Shown piece by piece: positions 23,654 through 33,974 of a stretch of 64,000 nucleotides of DNA. The notes beneath the pieces were generated by a model. It was given only the letters and a program-made list of their open reading frames with translations. It was not told where the DNA came from and ran no database searches. Both the position numbers and the translations under genes were made by a program. The DNA is taken from assembly GCA_004835665.1 (NCBI GenBank), contig RBKR01000013.1:1178001-1242000 (forward strand), given 5' to 3'. This DNA comes from Phoma sp. XZ068. Lineage: Eukaryota > Ascomycota > Dothideomycetes > Pleosporales > Didymellaceae. Numbering within the stretch: position 1 is the first letter of the stretch; each line of letters starts with the position of its first letter.

Positions 23654-26394
23654 ATGGCGCAACGAACGACTGTCCGGACGACCTACGAGGTCGAGCGCAC
23701 ACTGCAGCCCATCTACTCTGGTGGAAGCATTGCGCTTAATGAAGACGGGCGCATCGTGGCCGCTTGTCTGGGTGAAGAGGCAGTTCTCACAGACCTTTCT
23801 ACTGGCAAGGAGCTGGCGAGAGCAGAGGGCGATGGCGAGGCTATCACATCTTTAGCTCGTGAGTGCCAATTTTGAAAGTCTGCAACCAGGAGCTAACGGA
23901 GACAGTCACGCCCTCTGGATCCCATCTCATTGTGTGTTCGCGGTCACTGTCGATGCGCATATACGCCCTGCAACCCTCGGACACGGACGACGAAACGATA
24001 GAACTCGAGCTCATTCGGTCGCTGAAGCCGCATACGGGCCCTGTGGTAACACTCGCTGTCGACAGCACAGGCACGCTCGTGGCAACAGGTGGTGCCGATG
24101 GTGTTGTCAAAATCTGGGACATTCGCGCAGGGTACACAACACACACCTTCCACGGCCACGGCGGCGTTGTTTCGGCGCTGCATTTCTTTCAGGTCGAAGT
24201 GGCCTCGAAAGCCGACACTGCAGACAGCGGCAAGAAGAGGAAGAGAAGCAAATCGCAGCAACGATCTGAAGACGCACAAGCAGAAATCACACTTGAATAC
24301 AGATTGGCTTCTGGTGCCGAAGACGGCAAGATCCGCGTATGGGACTTGCACAAGAAGAAGAGCGTAGCAGTGCTGGACTCTCACGTATCCGTCGTGCGCA
24401 CGCTGCAGTACTCCCCGCAAGAGAAGGTGCTGGTATCAGGAAGTAGAGACAAGACGCTGATCCTTTGGACATCAGAGAAGTGGAAGCAACAGCGAACAAT
24501 CGCCGCATTGGAAGGAATTGAGAGCGCTGGCTTCCTTGCGAACGGCCAAATTCTGTACTCCGGTGGAGAGCACGGCAATGTTCGACTTTGGTCGACAGCG
24601 ACTGGCCAGGAGCTGACCGAGGAGCAAGAGCCCGGAAACGAGACCGACGAGATTGTCAACATCCTCTACTACCCCTCCCTCTCCTACCTGATCTCAGTCC
24701 ATGCTGAGCAAGTCCTCAACTTCCATTCGCTGAAGTCGGTCGAGCCGCCCTTCGTTGAGGAGACTATCGAGCCACTTTCCATCTTTCGACGCGTATCTGG
24801 CACACACGACGAGGTCATTGACATCGCCTACGTTGGACGAGACAAGTCGCTGTTGGCCTTGAACACCAACTCGGAAGACATAAGGATAGTCACGTTGAAG
24901 GAGGATGCCGCAGAGGGAAAATACTTTGGTGCGGACGTTGGAGTACTAGAAGGGCACGAGGACATTGTCATCTGCTTGGACGTCGATTGGTCAGGTCACT
25001 GGCTTGTCACAGGTGCCAAAGACAACACCGCCCGCTTGTGGCGATTGGACCCCGAGAACAACTCGTTCGAATGCGCAGCTATACTCACTGGCCACGCGGA
25101 ATCTCTCGGAGCCATCGCTCTCCCCCACACAGTGCCCCAGGAATCTTCGGCCGCGTTTACGGACCCATTGTCACATCCACCAGCATACATTGTTACCGGC
25201 TCGCAAGATCGAACAGTAAAGCGATGGGACATCACCAAGGACACAAAGAAGCTGCGCGCAAAATACACACGGAAGGCTCACGAGAAGGACATTAACGCCA
25301 TTGACGTCGACCCCTCCGGCACTCTCTTCGCATCAGCATCACAGGATAGGACAGTCAAGATCTACTCAGCGGCAGAAGGCGAAGCCGTTGGTGTTCTTCG
25401 AGGGCATCGTCGTGGTGTCTGGACTGTCAAGTTCGCCCCAAAGACATCACAGGTGCCCAACTCTGGTAGCAAGGGCTTGATAGCCACAGGAAGTGGAGAC
25501 AAGACAGTCAAGATTTGGAGTCTATCAGACTACTCATGTTTACTTACGCTCGAAGGCCACTCCAACAGTGTTCTCAAACTCACATGGCTACCCTACCGAC
25601 CTGTCGATGCGCGCGACAAACGTGGTCCACAGGTAGCATCCGCTGCCGGTGACGGTCTTGTGAAGATCTGGGATTCAGCATCTGGCGAAACCATGTCCAC
25701 GCTCGACAACCACGAGGATCGCGTCTGGGCCCTCGTCGCACACCCCGAAACAGGCGCCCTCGTCTCCGGAGGTGGAGACAGTGTTATTACCTTCTGGAAA
25801 GATACAACAACCTCAACACTAGAAGCCGCCACAACAGCCGAAACCGAGCGCGTTGAACTCGACCAGAAACTCCAGAACTACACATACTCAGGCAACTACC
25901 GCGAAGCCATTACTCTGGCATTGCAGATGGACCAACCAGGCCGCCTCTTCGCACTTTTCAAGTCCGTCACCGAGACAGAACAGCCAGACGAGGGAAGCAT
26001 GTCTGGCCTCGCAACCGTGGACGACGTACTGGCCAATCTCGCAGACGAACAACTCTACAAACTCCTCCTCCGCCTACGCGACTGGAACACCAACGTCCGG
26101 ACTGCTCCTGTAGCGCAGAAGATCCTCTGGACGGTCGTCAAATCATACCCTGCATCAAGACTTGCCAGCCTGAGACCAAAGGGCAAGGTTGGAACAAAGG
26201 GCAGTCTGAAGGATGTGCTCGATGCTATTCGTGCGTACTCTGAGAGGCATTACAAGAGGGTGGAGGAGTTGGTAGATGAGAGCTATCTTCTGGACTTTAC
26301 GCTCAGAGAGATGGATGAGGTTGGTGATGTCAAAGCTATTACAAATGGGACGTCGAGGCTGGGATTGGATCGTGATGTTGTTATGGCAGAGTAA
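23654..26394 (+). CDS. UTP13: U3 snoRNP/SSU-processome WD40 protein Utp13 (TBL3)
   Basis: Component of the UTP-B module of the small-subunit processome, needed for 18S rRNA maturation in the nucleolus. Two exons, 23654-23858 and 23906-26394 (47-nt intron, donor GTGAGT, branch GCTAAC), give 897 residues. Many WD40 repeats are visible with GH...WD ends (for example GADGVVKIWDI, GSRDKTLILW, GAKDNTARLW, GSQDRTVKRWD, ASQDRTVKIY, GSGDKTVKIW, GDGLVKIWD), enough for two beta-propellers. After the last repeat, a helical Utp13 C-terminal domain runs from about residue 720 (LQNYTYSGNYREAITLALQMDQPGRLFALF) to the end. A lysine-rich insert (KKRKRSKSQQR) interrupts an early repeat. Converges with the ATP-grasp gene 154 bp downstream. 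Confidence 0.95.
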
Positions 26395-26548
26395 GGTGCG
26401 TTTGTATAGATCAATATACCCCGTTCTACATCTACACTGTAACTTGCGCCTTAATCATCGCTGTATTTACAGTGGTTTATTGCAGCCTTCTATCATACAG
26501 TTCAGAACGAAGTGTGTCTATCGTGCAGTCTAACAGGAGCCACAACCT

Positions 26549-28168
26549 CTACGTTCCCTCGAAGAGTCCAGAACCTCCCGCACCATCAAACCACCAGATC
26601 TTCCTAAATCTCAAACATCTTCGTAGTACTAACATTGATCCTGTACAAATTAGTAATACATCCTCGTCAAGAAAGGTCGACACTTGCCTGCTCCACGCCT
26701 GCCCCCTATACAGGCACTCCAAAAACCTCGCAGGCCAGTACACATGATACAGCACAAAGAACGGCCATGGATCCACAATTGTCAACATCCCATCCTTCCA
26801 GTTCGACACATGATGCCAGAACGTCGCTGCCCCCTCGGAGAACTGAGCCCACGATCCCGCGCCAAAGACAGCGTCCAGGAAGGGCAAAATCAAGAAGCTG
26901 ACAAGGTCGTGGCCAACCCAGTAGTAGCTGCTCGTTGGTAGGCGGGGGAAAACAGGCTCCTCTTTCTCGCCGGAGGATTTGCGGTAGTCCAGCGCGGAGA
27001 GATATGCGTCCGCCATTTCGGGCGTCCTTTCGAAGAGCACCACGGCTGTGTGGGCGCGCGGGTTGCATTCGATGGGGAATAGTTTCACGTCATCTTCGTC
27101 TGCGTCGTCGACGAGGAAGTCAAAACTCAAATGTCCTGTGAAGGTGGTGCCGCCGTCTGCTACCACGCGCTCCGTGAAAGCAAGCATTTCCTGGTTCAGC
27201 TTCGAGTATGCTGGGAGAGGCTCGTAGTGCATGAGTAGTTCTAGTGATGGACAGCTGCAGAATGCTTTGACTTTTCCGCGGATGACGAGGGCGTGGGTGC
27301 AGTATTCTTTGCCTTTTATGAATTGCTGGAGCTGGAATGGGTTGGACTTTGAGATGTTGAGGCTGTGGATGTATTTCTTCGTTTGGGAGGGCGAGTCGAA
27401 TGGAAGAAGAGTCATCATTGCGTCGCGAGCGTGGTCGTCTACGCCAATTGGCTTCATGATGAAGTTATTGTTGCCATCCTCGCTGCTGCCGACTTTTCTG
27501 AGGAGTACATTCAAGGCCTCCTCGGGGGACGTGACGCGGTGCGATTCGGGAATTGGGAGATCGAGAGATTGGATGTAATCGATGAACTTGTCTTTCTCGT
27601 GGAACTTTTCGACCACGTCCTCGTCGAACTGAATGGCCTCAAACCGCCGCCCAGCATCCTTCGCCTGCTCCTGTGCAAGGCGAACCACTTGGCCATCCTC
27701 GACTGCTGCAATCACTGATGAGCAACTGATCCACAGGTCGACCTTCTCATTGCGGATAACCGACAGTATTGAATCAATGTACGGCCCTGCATCGTCTCCA
27801 GTCGGTGTGTCCAAACAGAAGTAGCTTGATATTGCGCTGGAGAAGCGGCCTGGGGAGAGTGAGGAGATATCCGCGCCAATGACACGATGTTGCGTGTTTT
27901 GTGATACAACTCGCGCAATTGAGAGGCCTTTGGTCATCGAGACCCCCGTGACGAGGACAGTCTTGCGCTGTGTGACAGTCTTGCTTTCTTTTTCTGCTTT
28001 CAGGACTTTGTCGCGACCATTGATCCGCTGCACGATGAGACTGAAGAAGACGAGGGCTGCCGAGATGGGTAGGCAAAGTACGCTCAGCGCAACAAGCGAC
28101 ACATTTTTCCACCCGTGAGAATAGTAGAAAGGCTCGGTGCCCTTCTGATTCTCACCATTTGATCTCAT
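26549..28168 (-). CDS. Membrane-anchored ATP-grasp ligase, mycosporine pathway (MysC-like)
   Basis: Single exon, 539 residues. A hydrophobic segment at ~22-47 predicts an N-terminal anchor. Then a Rossmann-like pre-ATP-grasp part (KTVLVTGVSMTKGLSIAR, ~69) and the ATP-grasp core: FIMKPIGVDDHARDAM (~236, ATP-binding lysine), LQQFIKGKEYCTHALV and LFPIECNPRAHTAVVLF (~364, metal-binding ExN). Two more hydrophobic stretches sit near 415-436 and 465-480. In cyanobacteria the ATP-grasp MysC activates 4-deoxygadusol and joins an amino acid (glycine) to it; fungal mycosporines usually carry glutamine, glutamate or the derived alcohols or serinol, so the amino-acid partner may differ. The pathway assignment rests on its two neighbours, an O-methyltransferase and a DDG synthase-type cyclase. 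The anchor is the odd feature compared with the soluble bacterial enzyme. Confidence 0.75.
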   Translation of the reverse strand: MRSNGENQKGTEPFYYSHGWKNVSLVALSVLCLPISAALVFFSLIVQRINGRDKVLKAEKESKTVTQRKTVLVTGVSMTKGLSIARVVSQNTQHRVIGADISSLSPGRFSSAISSYFCLDTPTGDDAGPYIDSILSVIRNEKVDLWISCSSVIAAVEDGQVVRLAQEQAKDAGRRFEAIQFDEDVVEKFHEKDKFIDYIQSLDLPIPESHRVTSPEEALNVLLRKVGSSEDGNNNFIMKPIGVDDHARDAMMTLLPFDSPSQTKKYIHSLNISKSNPFQLQQFIKGKEYCTHALVIRGKVKAFCSCPSLELLMHYEPLPAYSKLNQEMLAFTERVVADGGTTFTGHLSFDFLVDDADEDDVKLFPIECNPRAHTAVVLFERTPEMADAYLSALDYRKSSGEKEEPVFPRLPTSSYYWVGHDLVSFLILPFLDAVFGAGSWAQFSEGAATFWHHVSNWKDGMLTIVDPWPFFVLYHVYWPARFLECLYRGQAWSRQVSTFLDEDVLLICTGSMLVLRRCLRFRKIWWFDGAGGSGLFEGT

Positions 28169-28875
28169 TGCTGTTGTTGGGTTTTCGGTAACGCCTTCCT
28201 CTTCGCAATATAGCTAGCTCTCCTTAGTCGTTGCAACAAACCTATTTCATCCAAGAGAACAACAGTCTCAGACCCATCGACCAAGACAAAGTCGCAAAAC
28301 AATGGTCAAAATTCACTAGCGGTTCAGACGGCTACTAGCCCCTGAGAATGTCACCATGCAAGCCGTGTATGCATGCAAGCGCGGACGTAGGCGCGTTCTC
28401 GTCTCACTTCTGAATGCGGATTTAGTCTCGACGTCATGGTTATACGTTGATGTATGTGGACCCTTTGGTAAGTGCTAGATTTCGGAAGTCTTGCATACGA
28501 TGGGCTGCAGGGCTCAGTGGATTAAGGTTCAGGCGCATCTAGTCGCTTAGTTTTCTTGATTTTGGTATGCGATGTGCGTGGTGGAGTTATTCTTTATCTG
28601 GGTGGGTGAAGTTTAGCAGTTGCGAACGGCGACTGGCATTAGCGAAGGATCACCAACTGTCAATTACAGTTCTCTTCTTGGTGGAAGTTTCATTTTAGAT
28701 ATTTGCTCTTGTGCTGCTCTCACTGCTGTTGCCGCAAGATCTATGTCCTTGTGGTGGAAGCTGCTGCACAGCCTTGCGCACCCTTCTATCTACGGGTTCC
28801 TGCGTCATGGAATGACACCCTTGTACTACTAGGAGCCAACTTCGAGTTTGTTCCAACATGCCGCACTGTTCGATA
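28169..28875. other. ATP-grasp promoter region
   Basis: About 700 bp between the end of the O-methyltransferase gene and the start of the ATP-grasp gene, both minus strand. No coding signal; it should contain the ATP-grasp promoter. Confidence 0.45.
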
Positions 28876-29837
28876 TCATTGCCCATTGTGCTCCCCGATA
28901 CAGCGAGTAATCTCAACGCCATCCTAAATAAGTCAGTGTGTTTTTCAGCTGGGTGACTTGTTGTGAGAACTTACGGGTACGCCAGTCGGCTCGTAGCTGT
29001 TCACTAATTGACTCTCATAGATGAGGGTCGGCTTCCCAGGGCTTTGATTGAATTTGGCCTCACCATACCTCTTCTCGTACATCTTAACATTGGTCTCCGC
29101 AATACCTTCTGTGTTGCTGTTTCCAATCTGCTTCGCCTTCTTAAGCTTCTCCTCGACGCTACTCCTGACATACTCAAGGTATGGTGGATTTCCAGGTTTG
29201 ATCACGTTGTCGGCAGCCAGCACTGAGCCCTTGGTGATCAGGCCCAATTCTTCGCAAAGCTTGAGATCGGTTGTGTAGGCAGGTTTGTAGTGGTCGAGAA
29301 ACATGAGATCAATGTGCTTCAGCTGTGCAGATTGATACAGGCGAGCAATTGATTCATCGCTGGAGCCAACGATGACCTTAACGATGTCGGAGAGACCTGC
29401 TAGGTCAACGAGAGACATGATGACGGCGGCAAATGCAGGATCACGCTCCAAGCTGAAGTACCGTTGCCCTCCAGCTTTTCGAACAGCATCACCGAAAAGG
29501 ATGCATGAGTATCCAACGTAACCGCCGAGTTCGACCTAGGTCTGTTGTCAGCTCCAAAGTCGAGCAACTGCAATTGACTTACCATGGTCTTGGGCTTAAC
29601 CTCCGCGATTAGGTCTGTTACTATACGGCCCTTATCCTCTCCAACATTCATAAGATACTTTTTTGTACGCCCATACTCGTCAATGGCTGCAAGAACATTT
29701 CCAGGCGAGCCCCGAATCTTCTCAATGTTGGGATGGGAGTAAACGAAGTGCAGCAGCTCAATTTCACGACCATCGTCGAAAAAGGCACCTTCTTCCTCCT
29801 GTGCTGCGTATGCTTTGCTCTGATCAAAGCTGCCCAT
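28876..29837 (-). CDS. COMT-like O-methyltransferase, mycosporine pathway (MysB role)
   Basis: SAM-dependent O-methyltransferase. Three exons, 29837-29583, 29535-28975 and 28923-28876 (introns 47 and 51 nt, donors GTAAGT), give 287 residues. It closely follows catechol O-methyltransferase: SAM motif KTMVELGGYVGYSC (~83-96), YFSLERDP, and the metal site FLDHYK (Asp166) with ADN (Asp194, Asn195), a 28-residue spacing equal to Asp141 and Asp169/Asn170 of mammalian COMT; the last exon gives PDGVEITRC, the typical C-terminal strand. By context its likely substrate is desmethyl-4-deoxygadusol, giving 4-deoxygadusol. It is transcribed divergently from the cyclase gene and in tandem with the ATP-grasp gene. 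A general catechol methyltransferase is the alternative reading; location argues against it. Confidence 0.85.
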
Positions 29838-30493
29838 GATTTTCGATTGTTCTGATAGTTTGCAATGTCAGATTGCGGGAGACCTTGGAGCTTGACGCGT
29901 CCAAGGGCGCCTAAGGGTCTCTCAACGGATGCCGCTCCACGCGTAACTTAGTGCGGGGCTCCAGTTTACCGATGACGGGTGCAATGATGCTCCATAACGG
30001 GTCCACTCGTGGGGCCTGATGCGAGCCAGGCGATCCGTCAACGATAGCCGAGCAGTATAGCGCGGTCAGATTTTAGATAATCATCTTAGTGATGATCCAC
30101 TTACCGTACCTATTCGTTCCCTAATTCAGTGACCGATGCAGGACGTCACTGCAGGTTGAAAGGAACAGTTTTCGTGGCACAGGCACCATGGAGTGCATTT
30201 CAGGGATTGTATCAATCCTGCCCTGGCAAGATGTCACACAAGCATGTGGATACGCGAGAACGCGACACTCGTGCGCCCTTGTGTGGGGCATGGGGGTGGT
30301 GCATTTCTGCATTCTTTCAAGTGTTGACGTTGAGACATTCGTACCTGTTCCGAACGGTTCTAGGCACGTTAGCTATACCCACGTTTAGCGGAGAAAGCTC
30401 CACAGAACATGACATGATTGAAGGTACTACCCGATATGGTAATATCCCTCAAAGATCCAGGATCATCCGAACTCAATCTACCCGACGCGGGAA

Positions 30494-30505
30494 CTAAGAT
30501 CTTAG
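30494..30505. repeat. perfect 12-bp palindrome CTAAGATCTTAG
   Basis: An exact inverted repeat with a GATC core, lying between the O-methyltransferase and cyclase genes. It could be a dimeric factor site; no factor is identified. Confidence 0.6.
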
Positions 30506-31148
30506 GATCTCGCAAAACGTCACGCTGACTTCTAGGTGTGGTGTTGACCAGCAACGACGCAAATCGACGCTGTCTATGGCCGGAGCTCCAAGCGCGCCTC
30601 TAGAGTGTTTTAGGCCATCAACTCAATCCCCAATGCTTCCGTTTGCGTGTTGTTGCGCCTACCTTAGAACGTGATTAAGACGGGATAGATTCGTGGCGAT
30701 GAAGTGATCCTGATGAATGGCGACTCAATCGACTCTACCTCCACACCGGGCGGTATTCCGTGCGCCACTGAAAGGATAAGTCTCTGTACTACGCTGCTTT
30801 GGTACCTAGGTTGCAAGCATTACCATTACATTGCTGCGTCCAAGCCATACGAAAGCCCCTGTTAGCATGGAGAAATCGAATTTCCCCATGTGCCAGAACC
30901 GGATTCTGCCGTTGGAATTTCGTTGGTTCTCAGTCATTTCATCATGTCCAGCCAGTAACAGTCTAGTCCACCATGTATAGTCGTACCAGATCCACGCCAA
31001 CAAGGCCTACACGTCCTCGGCACAGCTGTAGAGGATCCCGCATATGGTTGACGTTTCTATGAAGCGTTACCGGCATGTGTGAGCCAATTGAGTGACCGTG
31101 TACTCAGGCCGCTACGCGTGGCCAGAATGACATCGGCACTGTGATGAT

Positions 31149-31156
31149 TTATATAG
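31149..31156 (+). promoter_or_regulatory. TATA-like box of the cyclase gene
   Basis: TTATATAG, 72-79 bp upstream of the ATG of the sedoheptulose-7-phosphate cyclase gene, a position usual for a fungal TATA element. Confidence 0.5.
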
Positions 31157-31227
31157 TACAGAAGGACCCCGTACAATGGCCAGCAGAAACTCAACGTGTC
31201 TCTCCTTTCCATAACAATCATTTCATC

Positions 31228-32787
31228 ATGTCAGACCTCAAAGCTACCGTCGCCGAGACCAAGAGCGGCTTTCACGTTGAGGGTTACGAGAAGATTGAAT
31301 ATGACTTCACCTTCTTGGACGGCGTTTTCAACCCAGTCAATCCTGAGCTTGCCAACTGCTACGAGCGATGGGGTCGCTGCCTTGCCATCATGGACTTGAA
31401 CATCTTCAATGTCTATGGCAAGGATATGCAGGCGTACTTCGACCACTACAACATGCCTCTGACCATCCACAAGACCATGATCGGCGAGAAGGCAAAGTCA
31501 ATTGAGACCTTCCTAAGCATCGTCGACTCCATGACCGACTTTGGTATCATCCGCAAGGAGCCAGTCCTGGTCGTTGTAAGTGGATGCATAACCTATACCT
31601 TGAACTAAACACTAACATAACTCCAGGGTGGTGGTTTGGTGACCGATGTCGCTGGGTAAAATATCTCTAAGGCACTCTGGCCTGCAAGCGTTTCGGAGAC
31701 AGAACTAACACTACATCTGTAGATTTTCGTGTGCCGCATACCGCAGAAACACCAACTTTATCCGTATTCCTACCACTGTCATTGGCCTAATTGACGCCAG
31801 TGTCAGTATCAAGGTTGCTGTCAACTACGGGAACTACAAGAACAGGCTGGGTGCTTACCACGCTCCTATCCACACTTTCTTGGACTTCTCGTTCTTGAAG
31901 ACTCTTCCCGAAGCACAAGTCCGAAATGGCTTTGCCGAGTTGATCAAGATCTCCACATGTGCTCACAAGCCCACATTCGACCTTCTTGACAAGTACTGCG
32001 AGAAGCTTATCACTACCCGCTTCGGCCGGGAGGGTGACGACCAGGAGGTTCGCCAGGCTGCTGATACCATCAACCGTGCTGGTATTCACGAGATGTTGAA
32101 GCTTGAGACACCTAACCTTCACGAAATTGGTCTTGACCGCGTCATCGCCTACGGCCACACATGGAGTCCTCTTCACGAGGTATGTTGACTGTTCATATGC
32201 ACGCATGATTAGCACCCACTCATTCGCAACAGCTCTCCCCTCCCACACCTCTCCGTCACGGACACGCCATCTCTATCGACATGGCTTACTCCGCGACATT
32301 AGCCAACATGCGTGGGCTGCTCTCGGATGAAGAGCACCGCAGACTGTTGAATCTCTTCTCCCGTGCCGGTCTGTCTATGGACCACGAGATGTTCGATGAG
32401 GACATGCTCGACAAGGCCACACAAGCTATTCTCAAGACTCGTGACGGTCTTCTTCGTGCTGCCGTTCCTAATCCTATTGGTACATGTGTCTTCCTGAACG
32501 ACGTATCCGCAGAGGAGATGAACCAGGCTCTGCGAAAGCACAAGGAGATGATGAAGGAATACCCCCGAAACGGAGAGGGCCTTGAGGCTTATGTCGACGC
32601 TTCTGATACAGGGTATACACAGAATGACGTCGCCATCGAGGATGCGATGCAAAAGGACCAGGTCGCCGAGAAGCTTATCAATGGCAAGGCTAACGGGTTG
32701 CCCAACGGCAAGCAGAAGGCCAACAACCGCATCCCTGCTGGCCTCCAGAGTATTGCTAATGGCTACTCCAACGGTTACAAGAACTAG
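31228..32787 (+). CDS. Sedoheptulose-7-phosphate cyclase, desmethyl-4-deoxygadusol synthase type
   Basis: First committed enzyme of mycosporine biosynthesis: cyclises sedoheptulose 7-phosphate, using NAD and a metal, to desmethyl-4-deoxygadusol. Four exons, 31228-31575, 31627-31655 (29 nt), 31723-32179 and 32233-32787, give 462 residues. The 3-dehydroquinate synthase fold is plain: VVGGGLVTDVAGF (~115-127, NAD), IPTTVIGLIDASVSIKVAVN (141-160), KNRLGAYHA, and metal ligands Glu198 (NGFAELIK), His271 (YGHTWSP) and His287 (RHGHAISIDMA). The KVAVN/KNRLGAYHA segments are as I recall for DDG synthases, whereas epi-valiolone synthases have a KTGVN-type segment. It is a stand-alone protein, not part of a pentafunctional AROM. 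The C-terminal ~45 residues are an Asn/Gly/Lys-rich tail beyond the catalytic fold. Confidence 0.88.
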
Positions 32788-33974
32788 ATGGGGTTTTTCT
32801 AGACGCAGGAAAGACCAGAAAGCGTTGAGCAAAGCACGTTATCTGGTAGGAATCTAAGCTGAACATGATCAAAAAGACAGACCGCGTTCCTTTGGTAACT
32901 TATACCTCTCCAATACCAACCATTTCAATTCACACATAACCCTTCCCGCACCATGCTTTTTCGTGGTGGCTTTCTGAGTTGGCACCGTGCCTCCCTTTAG
33001 GTACTACAACTTTACATCTCCAGCATCAGCCTGCGAGTGAAATCTTGATCATTTCACATTACACTGACTTGCTGAGCTTTTTGCACACATGAACGAGATG
33101 GTGTCATGAAACATTTCCAAGGACTGCTACTGTTCACAATCTCTGAAGTTGTCGAATGCTGGCCATCTTGGCGCACGTGTTACAAACGATATCTCACCAG
33201 AATTCAACGATGGTTCATCAATATGTGTAACATCTCTTGCAGAGATTTGCAGCCCGCGCGCGCCACGCATTTTCGTCATGCACAAGCACGCTCAATAAAC
33301 AGGTATGTGCTCCATAAAATCGACACCGATATCCCATCGCCATCACTAAAGACGACCCAACGAGAAACCAGTTTCCTAACAGGAGAGTTGTTCGCGGGGC
33401 CCACGCCACCGTAGTGACTGGCAACCAAAAGCAGTGGATGATGCTAGTGGTCGTGGCTGGGCCCCTGTGCTTTTTTGATAAGGAAACAGAAATGGGTGTG
33501 GGCGCTGCGAAGATTTTATAGGCAGCGGCGGCGGAGCAAGCAAATCGCCGATGCGCTAAACCGCTTTGGCAGATAGTCGCAAGCTTTCCACTCCGTCATG
33601 AACCTGCGCAGTCACTGTGTCTAATAGCCAATGCGTGGATGGAGTATACATAACAAACATCATGGTCGCTGCCTATATGCGACAATGCTATACACCCTGG
33701 GCTGTCAATCATTGATGTCGATGACGAAAAAGGGTCGTGCTTTCACTTCCAAGCAAACGCCTAAATAGGCGCTTCCAGATCTCATAGAAGCAGCCTCAAA
33801 TTCACAACGAAGTAACGACCTGCATCACGAGTGCACGCGACCGCTGGCCCAGAAATCAGGAATTGGCGTAGCTCAACCGTCGTTAGCGTGATTTGCGACA
33901 AGCGACGTCAGTGACAGCTACCATAAACATACATTTTGCCCAGGCTTTGGTTCGCAATCTCGTACTCCTAAAAC
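32788..33974. other. intergenic, no gene seen
   Basis: About 1.2 kb between the cyclase and the phosphatase genes, both plus strand. Only short frames; taken as 3' flank and promoter. It separates the mycosporine genes from the next block. Confidence 0.45.

Larger units (their letters stand above)
29838..31227. promoter_or_regulatory. divergent promoter of the mycosporine genes
   Basis: 1.39 kb between the divergent starts of the O-methyltransferase (-) and the cyclase (+). No gene is supported in it; the frames present are short and composition-driven. It contains four GATC sites within 56 bp (30454-30509), a perfect 12-bp palindrome, and a TATA-like box before the cyclase. Coordinated control of both genes from here is inferred from layout. 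Confidence 0.5.

Noticed and set aside
30129..30497. 122-codon plus-strand frame in the divergent mycosporine promoter
   Set aside because: No domain, no intron signals, mixed composition; treated as non-coding.
31228..32787. Reading the cyclase as a shikimate-pathway 3-dehydroquinate synthase
   Set aside because: Fungi carry that activity in the pentafunctional AROM protein; this is a stand-alone enzyme next to an O-methyltransferase and an ATP-grasp ligase, and its KVAVN/KNRLGAYHA segment fits DDG synthase better.
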